From: Magnaporthiopsis rhizophila
Taxonomy: Eukaryota; Ascomycota; Sordariomycetes; Magnaporthales; Magnaporthaceae
NCBI GenBank assembly: GCA_003049465.1
Contig: PYSS01000027.1
Location: 239,842-303,841, forward strand
Reading direction: 5' to 3'
DNA: 64,000 nucleotides
Notes under the pieces: model-generated
Databases searched by the model: none
What the model was told of the DNA's origin: nothing
What the model saw: only the letters and a program-made list of their open reading frames with translations
Made by a program: the position numbers and the translations under genes
Shown here: piece by piece, positions 32,857 to 43,234 of the stretch
Numbering within the stretch: position 1 is the stretch's first letter
Layout of the letters: every line of letters begins with the position of its first letter

Positions 32857-34782
32857 ATGGGCATCCGCTACCTGACGGTAACAACAAGTCCGTACGGAGA
32901 GCCTCGTGTACTGGGTTCGGACACCCGAGTCGTGATCGATGGGCCGGCCTTTGCCTACCACATCATCGGCCTCTGCTCCCCAAAGCATGGCCCCACCAGT
33001 CCGTTTGCTCAGCCGTCCTATGAGTTGCTTGGCAGCACCGCCGTCGCCTGGCTTGACGAGCTAGAGAGACAAGGTCCTAAGGTGGCTGCCATCTATTTCG
33101 ACGGCCACCTCCCGCAAGACAAAGTTGCCGAGAGGCTGGAACGGTTTCGCAGGGTCTCTCGCCAGCTGAACAACTTCTTCCTGGCGACGCCACACGGAGT
33201 CGCAGAATCGGAATCCGGGACAAGCCCCGTCGATCGGAACAAACTCTTCTCCAGTTCCTCAAACCGTTCACCATGGGCTGCCGGCACACTGCCTCCGCCC
33301 CCGCTCGCAGTACAGGCCATCTGCGACGCGCTTCGCCAGTCGGACCGCTATGGCGACCTGACCCAGCTCGTGCCCGAGGAGGCCGACTGCTACTGCGCAG
33401 ACTCGGTCCGCATCCATGGCGGTGGTGTCGTCCTGACGTCGGATTCTGATCTGCTCGTCTTCGACCTGGGAGAGGAAGGGAGCGTGGTGTTCTTGAAGGA
33501 CATTGACCTGGGCGGTGCTGCCACAAAGTCTGATGGCTTGCACGTCCAACGCTCCTACTCGCCTGCGAAAATGGCCAAGAGGCTAGGTCTTCCTGCCAAG
33601 TACGGTATTTCGGCCTTGGCTTTCGAGCTGTACCTGGATTCTTACCTCCCCGAGGGCAAGTTGCTGGAAAACGCAAGGCAGGCCACGGCTATCAAGGAGT
33701 CACCTGGTGCCTATTTGACCTTTATGGAGCCGTACACTCTCTTCCCTCTTGAGTCTAGCTCCAGCACGGCCGTCACACCGGCAGAGCTCTGCAACATGGA
33801 CTCCAGACTTTCAGAGCTCGCAGTACAGTGCATAAACCTGAGCTCTCCAGAGAGCGACAGCGGCAACCCGACCGAGAGCTCCGGGCCTGAGCATGACGGC
33901 AGTCCACTGCGCATTTTTCTACCCAACCTGGTTGATGCTTGGACCCGCACAAGTGCGTGGGAGATGGGCAGCTCGATCAGGGAGTTGGTCTACCGCATCT
34001 TGAGACTTAGGTTGCCGAAGCAGCCAGCAGAAGTGCGGGAATATAGGCGACTGACCACGGCCGCGTCTAGCGGCGGTACATGTGTCTCGCTGCCTGGCGT
34101 CGACGCTGCTGATGAGGTCGCCAAGTCCTGCGCGGAGCTGATGGCGCAGATCAGCAAGATACGCGACCCTCTTACCCAGAACAAAACAGACAAGGACTCC
34201 TCCTCCGACTTGGTCTGGGCGGTGCTGTCGATGCACCAGGATATACAACAGTCACAAGACTCGGGCAAAGAATCGCTAGTGCTTCACTTGCTGAGCCATG
34301 GCACAGACCGAGACGGCGCAATTAGAGATTGCGGAACGTGGGATGTGCTCCACCTGCTCGCGCAGCTGCAGGCGACCCTGTACTCGCTGAGGATGTTGAA
34401 GCAAGCGCTGGACTTTGCTGCGAGTAGGGCGGCGCGGAAGGACGCCGACGGCGATGGCAAACCTCCATTTCCGGCCGCGCTCGAGGAGCTATCTACCCTC
34501 CTGTCCTACCATCTGCCCCCGATCACGGCCTATTGCTCCGTCCACGAGATCAAGGACCTCCCGCGGAGGCTGAAGGAGGCGGGCGGTCTGGAGCTGCTGA
34601 GAGACCTCGCCGGCCTGAAGGAGCCCATCAAATTCGGGGCCGACGCGGCCCGGCTGGCCAAGAAGAAGAGGAAGCGGTCGGCACAGACGGAGCAAAAGGG
34701 CGCGGGCTCGAAACCGGGACCGCGGCCCGCCGCCAAACCGAGGAACATGTTCTCGCTGCTGGGTGCGCTGGGGACGGAATAG
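32857..34782 (+). CDS. Asteroid/XPG-fold nuclease-like protein, 641 aa
   Basis: Start ATG 32857 (MGIRYLTVTTSPYG). The upstream in-frame extension to 32392 overlaps the PRS1 5' exon and is not protein-like. The N-terminal XPG block has the first acidic residue at D28 in RVVIDGPAFAY, followed by AAIYFDGHLP. The XPG-I block has PEEADCYCAD (E174, E175, D177) and then LTSDSDLLVFDL (D196, D198). These are the metal ligands of the FEN1/XPG superfamily and all are present. The sequence style (long helical C-terminal half, YSPAKMAKRLGL) matches the asteroid branch rather than FEN1 or EXO1. No helix-hairpin-helix DNA-binding motif is obvious. The C-terminus is basic (AKKKRKR, likely NLS) and ends NMFSLLGALGTE. 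It is probably a nuclear structure-specific nuclease; the substrate is unknown. Confidence 0.8.
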   Translation: MGIRYLTVTTSPYGEPRVLGSDTRVVIDGPAFAYHIIGLCSPKHGPTSPFAQPSYELLGSTAVAWLDELERQGPKVAAIYFDGHLPQDKVAERLERFRRVSRQLNNFFLATPHGVAESESGTSPVDRNKLFSSSSNRSPWAAGTLPPPPLAVQAICDALRQSDRYGDLTQLVPEEADCYCADSVRIHGGGVVLTSDSDLLVFDLGEEGSVVFLKDIDLGGAATKSDGLHVQRSYSPAKMAKRLGLPAKYGISALAFELYLDSYLPEGKLLENARQATAIKESPGAYLTFMEPYTLFPLESSSSTAVTPAELCNMDSRLSELAVQCINLSSPESDSGNPTESSGPEHDGSPLRIFLPNLVDAWTRTSAWEMGSSIRELVYRILRLRLPKQPAEVREYRRLTTAASSGGTCVSLPGVDAADEVAKSCAELMAQISKIRDPLTQNKTDKDSSSDLVWAVLSMHQDIQQSQDSGKESLVLHLLSHGTDRDGAIRDCGTWDVLHLLAQLQATLYSLRMLKQALDFAASRAARKDADGDGKPPFPAALEELSTLLSYHLPPITAYCSVHEIKDLPRRLKEAGGLELLRDLAGLKEPIKFGADAARLAKKKRKRSAQTEQKGAGSKPGPRPAAKPRNMFSLLGALGTE

Positions 34783-34990
34783 GATGGGTTCTTTGACAGT
34801 GCTGTCCAGCGACTATATGGCTGATGGGGCGCTGCCAGGAGGGCTTGAATGATGCCCTGGGGATGGGTATGATGTGTCTGGTGTGGTGCTATCGGGCAAC
34901 TGGTAAGAGGGCTGGGCAAACGGGCTGGTGGACGCTGCCAGCAGGATTCGAACGATGCCTTCGGGACGGAATAGATGGGCTCTTGCGGGC
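34756..34990. repeat. Diverged short direct repeats and an inverted fragment at the 3' end of the asteroid gene
   Basis: GGGACGGAATAG at the gene stop (34771) recurs at 34963. A 26-nt block at 34831-34856 matches 34934-34959 at 21 of 26 positions. In addition, 34885-34930 read on the minus strand matches the gene's own positions 32994-33039 at 36 of 46 positions without gaps. The region therefore looks like about 100-bp units duplicated around the stop codon. Confidence 0.6.
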
Positions 34991-35162
34991 TCGAATGTGG
35001 TTTTAAAAACGGTATGTAGATCAATGTGATACCCTGGATGTAAAATCTGTAATTTTAGGGTCGGAAATTGGTTTCTTAGTTGCGGCCCGAGTGCTTGGAG
35101 TGTTGGTGACGTCATGGCGACTACAAGAGTCATAGGCACCCCGCGGGGTCGCGTCATGCACA

Positions 35163-35249
35163 GCCGCGGTAGTGTAGTGGTAAGCACATCAGGTTTTGAT
35201 TGGTTTCTTTCTTCTCCTGAGAACCCAGGTTCGAACCCTGGCCATGGCT
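35163..35249 (+). tRNA. tRNA-Gln (anticodon UUG) with 15-nt intron
   Basis: The acceptor stem is GCCGCGG (35163-35169) with CCATGGC (35242-35248) and one C-A mismatch plus one G-U pair. The D arm carries the A box TAGTGTAGTGG. The anticodon stem is TCAGG/CCTGA with loop TTTTGA...T; the anticodon TTG is at 35196-35198. The intron occupies about 35200-35214, after the base 3' of the anticodon, as usual for eukaryotic nuclear tRNAs. The variable loop is GAAC, the T arm CCAGG-TTCGAAC-CCTGG contains the B box, and the discriminator base is T. The D arm and anticodon loop closely resemble yeast tRNA-Gln(UUG). TTTT-rich sequence after 35300 could terminate Pol III. Confidence 0.92.
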
Positions 35250-35773
35250 TGATCCGCATGTTTTTGGTTGCCGGCTTCGTTGTCTGTTGGCAATTGACAT
35301 TTCATTTTTTTTTTTTTTCTTTTTTTCCCTCTGTGTCCCGTTCAGGCATGCCTGTATGGTCCTTTGCTATCCCTAAATTGAACTCGAATAATGTACGTGT
35401 ACAACCACACGACTTCTCACCGCGTGGCCCGCCGTGCTAATCTCTTCAGCTTTGATGGACTAATACAATAGAACCAACCACCCAGGGGTGTTCGAGTATT
35501 CAGTCAGCACGGGAGGCTACAAACAGTCACAGGATTTACGGGGGTTTAGGACGAGCGTACAATACATGTCCATCATGGAAGTGGTGAACAATCGCCGTCA
35601 CAGGAATAAATCACCCGCGTCTGGCGGAAACGACCCAATCCGCCTTCGCGTCGAGGAGGTCAGCAGTCGCGTTCGTTATAACCGATAAATACATGTACTT
35701 ACCTAGGAAACCGCTTTCTTACCTAACCCCTAACTCCTAACTGCTAAATCGCAGGAGGAAAACAATCCGCGCC
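35250..35773. other. Intergenic spacer
   Basis: This lies between the tRNA and the 3' end of the coiled-coil gene. A T-run (35305-35330) follows the tRNA. No gene recognised. Confidence 0.5.
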
Positions 35774-36805
35774 TTAAAAAGTCTGTGTTCCGGGGTAAAA
35801 TGGGTTAGTATTCCATAAAGTGCTGTCTCGCTCCGCCAGGACCACCTCGAGCTCTTTCTGCAGCCGTGCGGCCTCTTGCTCGGATTCTTCGGCCGTTTGC
35901 ATTAGCTGCTGGTAATCCTGCCACAGATCCGCGTAGGTCTGCTGCAGGTTCCTATAAGCATCCCCAACATGGTCAGATCTAGACTGGAGTTGCTCAAACT
36001 CCTGCCCGAGGTCCTCGTAAGCGCCCCGGAGACCGTCGTATTTGTGCTCGAGATCGGCAATGTCGCGCTCGAGCTGTTCTACCCGCTGCTGCGCGGCCGC
36101 TGCGCGCTCCTGGAAAAATCCGATAAAGGTCTTGTTGTGGAGCGCCACGGCTCGCCATTCCCGGGCCTTTCGTTGCAGCTCGAGCGTCTCTGCATCGAGC
36201 TCGGCGGGCTCGGCGTCGACCTCCCTGTGCTGCTGCTGCTGCTGCGGGCCGTCTGAGGAGCTGCGCTCCAGGTCGGGCCGGCTGCCGGCCTGCGGGTGGT
36301 TGGCCAGAAGTCCTTGCAGCTGCCCTATGGTGTCAACGTCGACGAGGGTGCCGTAGTGCTTCGGCCGGATCGGGACGCAGATGTCGTCAAGGGGGTCGCC
36401 GGCAAAGGCTGGACGGAAAGGCGACCTGGCGAGCAGCTTGATGCGGGCCATCGCGCAAGGGCCAGGCGAAGTCGACTGTCCGTCTCGCCTCCCGCTGGCC
36501 CACGAGCCAGAGTCGCTGAAGGTAAAAGCCGAGCGCCGAAAATAGGCGTGGTCGGGACCATGGACATCATCTTCCGATGAGGCGAGCCCCAGCGAGACCC
36601 AGACACCGCAGAATAGTCGCCGCAGGAGTTCGATTGCTGTAACGGGAGGCCTAACAGGGCTGCCAGCAGACCTGAGCGGGCTTTTCGTCAGCTTCATTAT
36701 GTCGGGTATACTTACGGATTGGCGTATCTGGTCTTGTAGAGGGTGCGGATTCTGCGATAGAGGGTCAGGGACTGGGAATTTTGGGCGGCGCAGGGTGGAC
36801 AACAT
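35774..36805 (-). CDS. Coiled-coil protein of unknown function, 343 aa
   Basis: ORF from ATG 36805 to stop 35774-35776. Residues 1-120 are Ser/Pro/Arg-rich; the first 50 are basic with few acids, so a mitochondrial presequence is possible. A short ordered stretch (DDICVPIRPKHYGTLVDVDTIGQL) follows. A poly-Gln tract precedes a long coiled coil (about 210-330) with heptads such as RVEQLERDIADLEHKYDGLRGAYEDL. I do not recognise the family. The start is uncertain: a good donor (GTAAGT at 36715) with a GCTGAC branch site and AG acceptors at 36672 or 36660 lies inside the 5' part. Using it would connect to another upstream frame that has no ATG. In-frame ATGs inside the ORF are alternative starts. 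Same strand as HEI10, 389 bp downstream of it. Confidence 0.65.
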   Translation of the reverse strand: MLSTLRRPKFPVPDPLSQNPHPLQDQIRQSVSIPDIMKLTKSPLRSAGSPVRPPVTAIELLRRLFCGVWVSLGLASSEDDVHGPDHAYFRRSAFTFSDSGSWASGRRDGQSTSPGPCAMARIKLLARSPFRPAFAGDPLDDICVPIRPKHYGTLVDVDTIGQLQGLLANHPQAGSRPDLERSSSDGPQQQQQHREVDAEPAELDAETLELQRKAREWRAVALHNKTFIGFFQERAAAAQQRVEQLERDIADLEHKYDGLRGAYEDLGQEFEQLQSRSDHVGDAYRNLQQTYADLWQDYQQLMQTAEESEQEAARLQKELEVVLAERDSTLWNTNPFYPGTQTF

Positions 36806-37194
36806 TGCAAGTCTGAAGCCGGCGGCGGCTAGCGTTCTAATATAGGGAGCGTCAAATAGTCACTGTGCATTGATCTTGTCTTACAATACAACAAAGGGTC
36901 GTATTGTAGCAGTTCTTTGTGACCGACCTCAACCCTTTGTTTCTCCATCTATCTTTGACGTACCGCGTCTTGCATGTTGTGCCAGCTTGATACATGAAAA
37001 TCCTCCCAAAATCCCGATGTTTCTAGCAACTTACTGAGCAAATTTAGGCAGCCATTTGTTGGACCTCCATTGTGGCGTGCCTACTCGTCAAGACAGCGGC
37101 CGCAGGGCGTTTGTGGCTCGTGTTTGGTTAGCAGTGGGAACGCTACCCCAGGACAAGGTTCAGAGCTACCGGAAGAATACTCACTTCTAGGTCC

Positions 37195-38507
37195 TTAATC
37201 TGGAAGGACGATTATTTCCCTCCTGACGCTTCCACGTCTCTGGTTGTTGACTCCGTAGCCGCTGCCAATTCTGGTGGCCGCAGGGTGGACAAAGCCGCGA
37301 TGACCGTCAAGGCGTTGCCCTCCATTGTGCGCCTGAGAGCCACCAATCCCGGACTCTGGCAATCCAATTCCAGACGTGCCGTTCAAAGTCGCATGATGCG
37401 CCGGGAGCCCGCTCGATACTAGAAAATAGTGAGCACATATCCAGGGGAAAATTTAGAGGACTACCGACCTTGGCTATGCTTGTGCGGCTGATCACTGGGC
37501 GGGTGGCGGCGGGAGTGCCAGGGCTGGGCCATGCTGGGGCCTGAAGGAATGTGCGGGAGCGATCTCTTCTGGATGTGCCCAGCATTCTGGGTGCCTGGCT
37601 CTGCAGGCCTCGGAGGGCCAGTCCGCGTGGGGTTTGCCAACGGGGAGGCACCGGCAACACCCACCCTACGCAGACTCAAGTCCACGGCCTCGGTGACAGT
37701 GTCCTGAAGCTGGTCGAGCATTACCATTTCCTTGAGCTTGTCGTAAAGCTCTTGCACTTGAGAGAGCCTTTTGTTTTTTTCCTTGAGCCTCTCCAGCAGC
37801 TCGTCGTTCTTCTGCCGCACGTCATCCCGCTCCGCCGTCAGGGCTTTCGTCGTGTTTGGCTTTAGCATGCCATGCAGCCGCTGGGTAAGGTAGTAGATGG
37901 TCCGGCCTACCTTCAAGCCTCTTCGAGAGCATCTCGTTGTCTCGTTTTGCGATTCCTTTGACTGCCTCCAGCTCGTGCGCGATCTCGTCGTACTTGTTCT
38001 CCCAGGTCTGCGAAAAGTAGGATTTCATGTATCTATGACACAGTTTAGTGGTGCATATCGCGCACAAGCAGCGGACGGCAGGAGCAGGACATGACTATGC
38101 CGGACATTTGGCGGTTCATCTGGATCTCCCAGAAGTTTAACGCTGCTGTGGCGCATTGAAGCACGTCGCCAGGGCTCAACCCTTTGAGAACGGTGTACTT
38201 GTGATGCTCGCTCGGCGGCCTGAGGTCGACAGGGTGGCCAATGTCATCCCTGCGCAAGACAGTCGGACAAATTGGGCACTTCAGCCCGAGTTCATGTGGT
38301 GTCCAGTAGGTGGGTTCCTCCGTACAGAGTTTGCAAAAGATATGGCTGTGGCCAGAGCGAAGCACTTGGTCAGCATGCTGGTGAGGTGATGAATGGCTGA
38401 TGGAGAGGAGGCAGGCTGCTGCTGTCCTTGGCTTACTTGCACGTGGTGATGAAGGCCTCGCTGGTGAGCTTGGTGTGGCATTTGTTACAAATTAGTGTGA
38501 ACTCCAT
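37195..38507 (-). CDS. HEI10: HEI10/CCNB1IP1-type meiotic RING E3 ligase, 343 aa, 5 exons
   Basis: CDS is complement(join(37195..37418, 37469..37843, 37911..38032, 38106..38345, 38437..38507)). ATG 38507 gives MEFTLICNKCHTKL. The complete C3HC4 RING is C7, C10, C23, H25, C28, C31, C47 and C50; it exists only after intron 1 (91 nt, GTAAGC) is removed, giving TTCNHIFCKLC. Next is the family block LSPGDVLQCATAALNFWEIQ, then a coiled coil (about 104-190, DNEMLSKRLE joined to ALTAERDD), then a Ser/Pro/Gly/His-rich tail. RING, coiled coil, tail is the architecture of human CCNB1IP1, plant and Sordaria HEI10 and yeast Zip3, SUMO/ubiquitin ligases that mark crossover sites on the synaptonemal complex. 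Introns 2 and 4 (73 and 50 nt) have weak donors GTCCGG and GTCGGT, chosen from frame and homology. It is divergent from ULA1. Confidence 0.85.
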
Positions 38508-39107
38508 GGCCGACCGTGCTGAGTGGGCTCCCTGTCCGAGGACTGCAGTTGCGGAGTTCTTTGATCATGATCATGCCACCGAGTTGGTTGCGACGAGGTT
38601 GGGCACGCCTGGATTCTGTTCCATTCCAGTTTGGATTGAAATCTGTCAATTAGCCTGGTCGGGCTGCTACCTGGTGCGGGACTCAGTTCCCCGCTAGCTC
38701 ACGATGCTGTCGCCCATTGTCCTTTGAGCGTGCAATGAAAGAGCGCTCGCGAGCACGTTGAGGACAGGAAGGAGCAAACGGAGAAAAAATGAAGCCACTG
38801 GACGCTGCTGGTTGCCGTGTACCGACGCACAAGCCGCATTCCTGTCCGTGCTCAACCCAAAATCTGGGGATAGGTGGGGCTAGCGCTCCACCGCGTCCAC
38901 GACCCCTCCACTCCCAACGGCCTCAACCCGCTCCTGGCAGGCATCAAAGTAGCTGCAGCCGGAAGCGCGATTCCCGACACGCTCTGCCGCAAGGTCTCCC
39001 CCTCATTCGCGACCTCCCGACTCGGCCTGCTTTTCGCCCCTCGATATACCCGCCGTGCCCAAGCGTCCAGGCCCTGTTCATTCGTTTTATTTTATTTTTA
39101 TCTCAAC
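38508..39107. promoter_or_regulatory. Bidirectional promoter, HEI10 / ULA1
   Basis: 600 bp lie between divergent starts of two genes of ubiquitin-like pathways. The ULA1 side is C-rich and ends in TTTTATTTTATTTTTATC just before the ATG. No ORF is supported. Confidence 0.55.
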
Positions 39108-41100
39108 ATGACGGAAGTCGTGGCCGACCAGACTCCACCAGCCCTCCATCGACCGTCGGAAAAGGAAAAGAAGTACGACAGGCAGCTGCGCCTGTGGGCG
39201 GCCAGCGGCCAGGCGGCACTGGAGTCGGCGAACCTGCTCCTGGTGAACTCGGGCAGTGGCACTGTTGGCGTCGAGACGCTCAAGAACCTGGTACTGCCGG
39301 GTAAGTCCACCCCTGGCGGCGCCCCGTTTGACTGGTCTACAAACTAACTGCATGTCTCTGTCTCTGTAACGGCACTACCTAGGCATCGGTCGTTTTACCA
39401 TATTCGACGAGGCTACGGTCTGCGAGGCCGACCTGGGAGTTAACTTCTTCCTGGACGAGGACTCGATAGGGAAACCAAGGGCACGGTGCTGCGCGGAGCT
39501 GCTAGTGGAGCTGAACCCGGAAGTCCAAGGTGAATGGCAGCCAAATCACGAGGTATGGGACACCAGGCGGAAAGAAGGGAACGTTTTCCCGGCGAGCGGA
39601 CCGGCTAGGCGCTGCCTTGTGTCTCGCGTGGATGTTGCCGTCTAACGCGCGTTCTCTCCACCACAGGCTGGCCGTCTTGGCCTTGAGCAGCTTCTTGGGC
39701 AAGCCTCGCCGACTTATTCCCTGATCATCTACTCGCACCCAATATCGAAAAGCGACAGGGGTCTCCTTGAGTCCTACGGCCGCCAGCACGGCACGCCGCT
39801 AATAGCCGTGCACTCGGCCGGACTCTACTCGTATTTTCGGGTGGAGCTGCCTGGCGCTTTCCCCATCGTCGACACCCACCCAGACGAGACGGCGACGACT
39901 GATCTGCGCCTGCTGGGGCCCTGGCCAGAGCTAGTGGACTTCGCCAAGGGCATGACTGCAGATATTGATGGTCTGGACAACCACCAGCATGGTCACCTGC
40001 CGTACGTGGTGATATTGCTCTACTATCTTGAGCAGTGGAAGACGAGCCACGACGGGCGCTACCCCTCGACGTATGCGGAGAAGACGGCTTTCAGGAAGAT
40101 TGTGTCCGAGGCGCAGAGGAGAGACAATGGAGAGGGTGGGGAGGAGAACTTTGACGAGGCGGTGGCTGCGGTCCTGAAGACCATCTCGCCACCCTCGCTT
40201 CCGTCGGGACTAAAGGAAGTTTTCAGGTACCTGGATACCCACAAGGTAGGTTCTCGGCCACCCCGCCCCAGCCCAGACTGGTCTAGGGCATCCTATTGGT
40301 GCGTGGGCTAACGGGACTGTGCTCAGGATGAGGCCAAGGCCAGCTTCTGGGTCATTGCGTCTGCCGTGAGGGCGTTCTGGGAGAAACACCAGTGTCTGCC
40401 GGTGCCAGGGAAGGTACCCGACATGAAGGCGCAGTCGAGCGTCTACATCCAGCTTCAGAACATCTACAAGGCGAAAGCCCGTCTGGATGTTGCCGAGGTG
40501 CTGGAGACGGTGCGATCGTCGCCAGGCGGTGGTGGGATAGAGCCTGCCGAGGTGGAGCTGTTCTGCAAGAACGCTGCGTTTGTCAAGCTCATCAACGCAA
40601 CCGAGACGGGGCCCAGCGCTGATCGGCTGGCCTCGGTCGTAGGTAAGTCACATGAGACCCATCCATGCCCCTACTACCTCTGCCGTGGTCGGGTCACCGC
40701 GGCTCGCCACCGGGACTTGGAGGGGACCATATATTAAAACATTGCCACAGAAGCCGAACTGGCGAATGACAAGAACGCAGAGGCCATGATGATGCCCCTG
40801 TCGCTCATCCCTATCTACGTGGCCCTGTCCGCCACCGCGCACGACCCCGCCGCCACGACCGAGCAGATCACGGGGGCGATGAGGGATATGCTGCCCAGTG
40901 CCGCTTGGAACGATCGGCTAGCGAAAGCGGCCGAGGAGGTGGCCAGGGCCGGCGGCGGCGAGCTCCACAACATTTCGGCTCTGACAGGCGGCATGGTGGC
41001 CCAGGAGGTGATCAAGATCATCACAAAACAGTACATACCGGTGGACAACACGTGCATATTCGACGGCATCGGCAGCCGGTGCCAGACGCTGCGCCTATGA
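39108..41100 (+). CDS. ULA1: NEDD8-activating enzyme E1 regulatory subunit (Ula1/APP-BP1), 535 aa, 5 exons
   Basis: CDS is join(39108..39300, 39383..39552, 39667..40245, 40327..40642, 40751..41100). Introns are 82, 114, 81 and 108 nt, with donors GTAAGT, GTATGG, GTAGGT and GTAAGT. The N-terminus has the E1-like start KKYDRQLRLWAASGQAALESANLLLV, then the Rossmann strand and a degenerate nucleotide loop NSGSGTVGVETLKNLVLPGIG. FTIFDEATVCEADLGVNFFLD is the adenylation-fold region. The C-terminus contains HNISALTGGMVAQEVIKIITKQYIP and DNTCIFDGIGSRCQTLRL, typical of E1 family ends. No catalytic cysteine domain is expected: Ula1 pairs with Uba3, which carries the cysteine, to charge NEDD8/Rub1 for cullin modification. 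Length matches the family. All junctions restore family-like sequence, so exon structure is secure. Confidence 0.95.
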
Positions 41101-43182
41101 TTTGGCGTGGCATCCGGATGCTTGGAAGAATAGGATGAACAGGATAGCAACCGCAAAGAGGGAGTCGTCTGACGTACGCACGCCACAAGCTTTCCTGGAT
41201 AAACCGGCCGGCGAAGCCGCCAGCGAGTGTTCGTCGGCAGGGCTTGGCCGGGTCGTAATTGAAGGGGCCTCTTGGGTGGATAGCATTGTTGCAATCTGGC
41301 CGAGGGGAACGACGGCACTAGCCTCGCAGATCCGGCTTTACTATACTGCGCCAGGCCACCGCTTTTTTTTTCCGTAGGGAGCTAGAGAGCCAAGGGGAGA
41401 AGAGTAGGTAAGTTGGAGTAGCCGGCCAGTGGGTGTGCGTGGGAAGTTACCTAGCGAGAGCAATAGAAGGAGAAAAAGGGGGGTGGACTTTCTGGATATA
41501 TAGAGTACTGCCACCCCTCCCCCCCTTGTGGAGTGATGTGCGGCGCGCTCATCCAGTGCCTAGCGGGCGAGCCAACAATAGGGAGGAGGGTAGGTATGCT
41601 GGGGAAGAGGGGGCGTGTGCAGATGGGGATTTAGTGATGACATGGACGGGGTGGGTGTGTGGTGACGATTACCCCATGGGGCCGGGCAGAGCTGGGGAAA
41701 CATGAATGGCACGGCTACCCCTGACGGGCGACAGAGTCCGTGCACGGAGGATAGATCGGACCGCAAGTCCCGGGGAGCTGGCAAGCGATGACACCTTGGA
41801 AATCAGGGCTTGGTAGGTAGGAGGGGAGGAGGGCTTTGGTTGGTGGTTAGGTTTCACTCTTGTTCGTTCCCATGGGCGAGAAACTTGGGGAATGGCAGGA
41901 CTCGAGCGGGCTTTTCGCTTCCACTTTGCCTCTTTTTATTCTCCGAACCAGCAGGTAGCCTGCCAGTCTGTGCCGTCTCTGCATTTATCCCTCACTGATT
42001 CCGTGGTTTTGCGCTTTTGTCTACGGGTAGCTAGGTATGGTATGGTAGTTGGGCATAGAGGAAGCCCCAGTCGCATTAAACCCGGGCCGGATGGGAGGGG
42101 TTGGTGTGAGGAGAGAGCGGATGCCGGTTCCGCTGGAGCGTTGTCTGTCGTCACCTCTCCATCTGTCTGGCTGTTTTTTTTTTTTTTTTCCAGAGTTCAC
42201 ATGTCCATCCATCCGGTTTTACAGAAAGAAGAAAAGAAAAAAAAAGAGACGGCAGGTGGCAAAGCAAAGCAAGCAAATTCACGGGTGTTGGGTATTCGTG
42301 TCAGGCCATGCAGCTTCCCGTCATTTTTTCTTTCTCATCCTGCCGGACGCTGAAGCCGTTTTTCATTTCGTTTTTTTTTTTCTTTTTCTGATTGTTCTCC
42401 TCTTGGCTGACGGGCACGAGCATGATGATCATGTCGCTACCCGAACAACGGCACATATCGTGTATTGGGTTTTTTTGCCTGCCGCCCGCCCGCCCGCCCA
42501 GCGGCAAGGCACCCACCCCATTTTTTTCATAGTCAAGGTAGGTAACACGACGGCAAAGTTTGCAGCGCAGCTCAGCTCAGCTCTAGCAGCAGCAGCAGCA
42601 GCAGCAACACCCCCAGGCACAGCGGATAGTTTTTGTGTGCATGCGATGGACCCGCGGTGGCGTCGCATAATAAAAAGAAGGCACGGGAAAATGGGCTGCC
42701 GGTTGCTGCTGAGTGAGGCCTTTCCACTGCGTCATCTAAGTGAGCTGTGGTGTCGATGACGGCTGCGGTTCTTTTTCGGTGTTTCGATGACGATAGATGC
42801 TTGTCTCCTGCTAGTCTACCCTGCGTCATACGGATGGCTTCTTATTGTAACGATCTCCTTCTCGGCCACGCCGCCTCCGAAGGAAAAATGGCTTGAGCTG
42901 GCTGTCTCGGGCGGCATGGGACACGGGTGAGAGCAGAAATGCTGAGACGACGGAGCTGTTGTCTCTCCCCGCGATCCTTTGGCTTGCCCCTTTGCGAAAC
43001 ATGGGCAATATGGATCATCCTGCAGCTGCCCGTTGAGCAAATCCTGGAACTTGGAAGTCGGCGATGTTTTGTTATCGCGGCGCACAGCTGTAGCGGCCGG
43101 GTCCGCGCAGCAGTGAAGAGGAAAAGCCATTCGGCCTTGGCCGGGGCCCGGCCTAGCTCCAGGCACACGCACGCATATGTGT

Positions 43183-43185
<3 letters not shown>

Positions 43186-43225
<40 letters not shown>
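43186..43225. repeat. (TG)20 microsatellite
   Basis: An uninterrupted TG dinucleotide run, followed directly by GGTG tetranucleotide-like repeats. Confidence 0.95.

Positions 43226-43228
<3 letters not shown>

Positions 43229-43234
<6 letters not shown>

Noticed and set aside
34925..34965. Minus-strand tRNA suggested by GGATTCGAAC
   Set aside because: The flanks do not pair as a T stem and no other arm is present; it belongs to the local diverged repeats.
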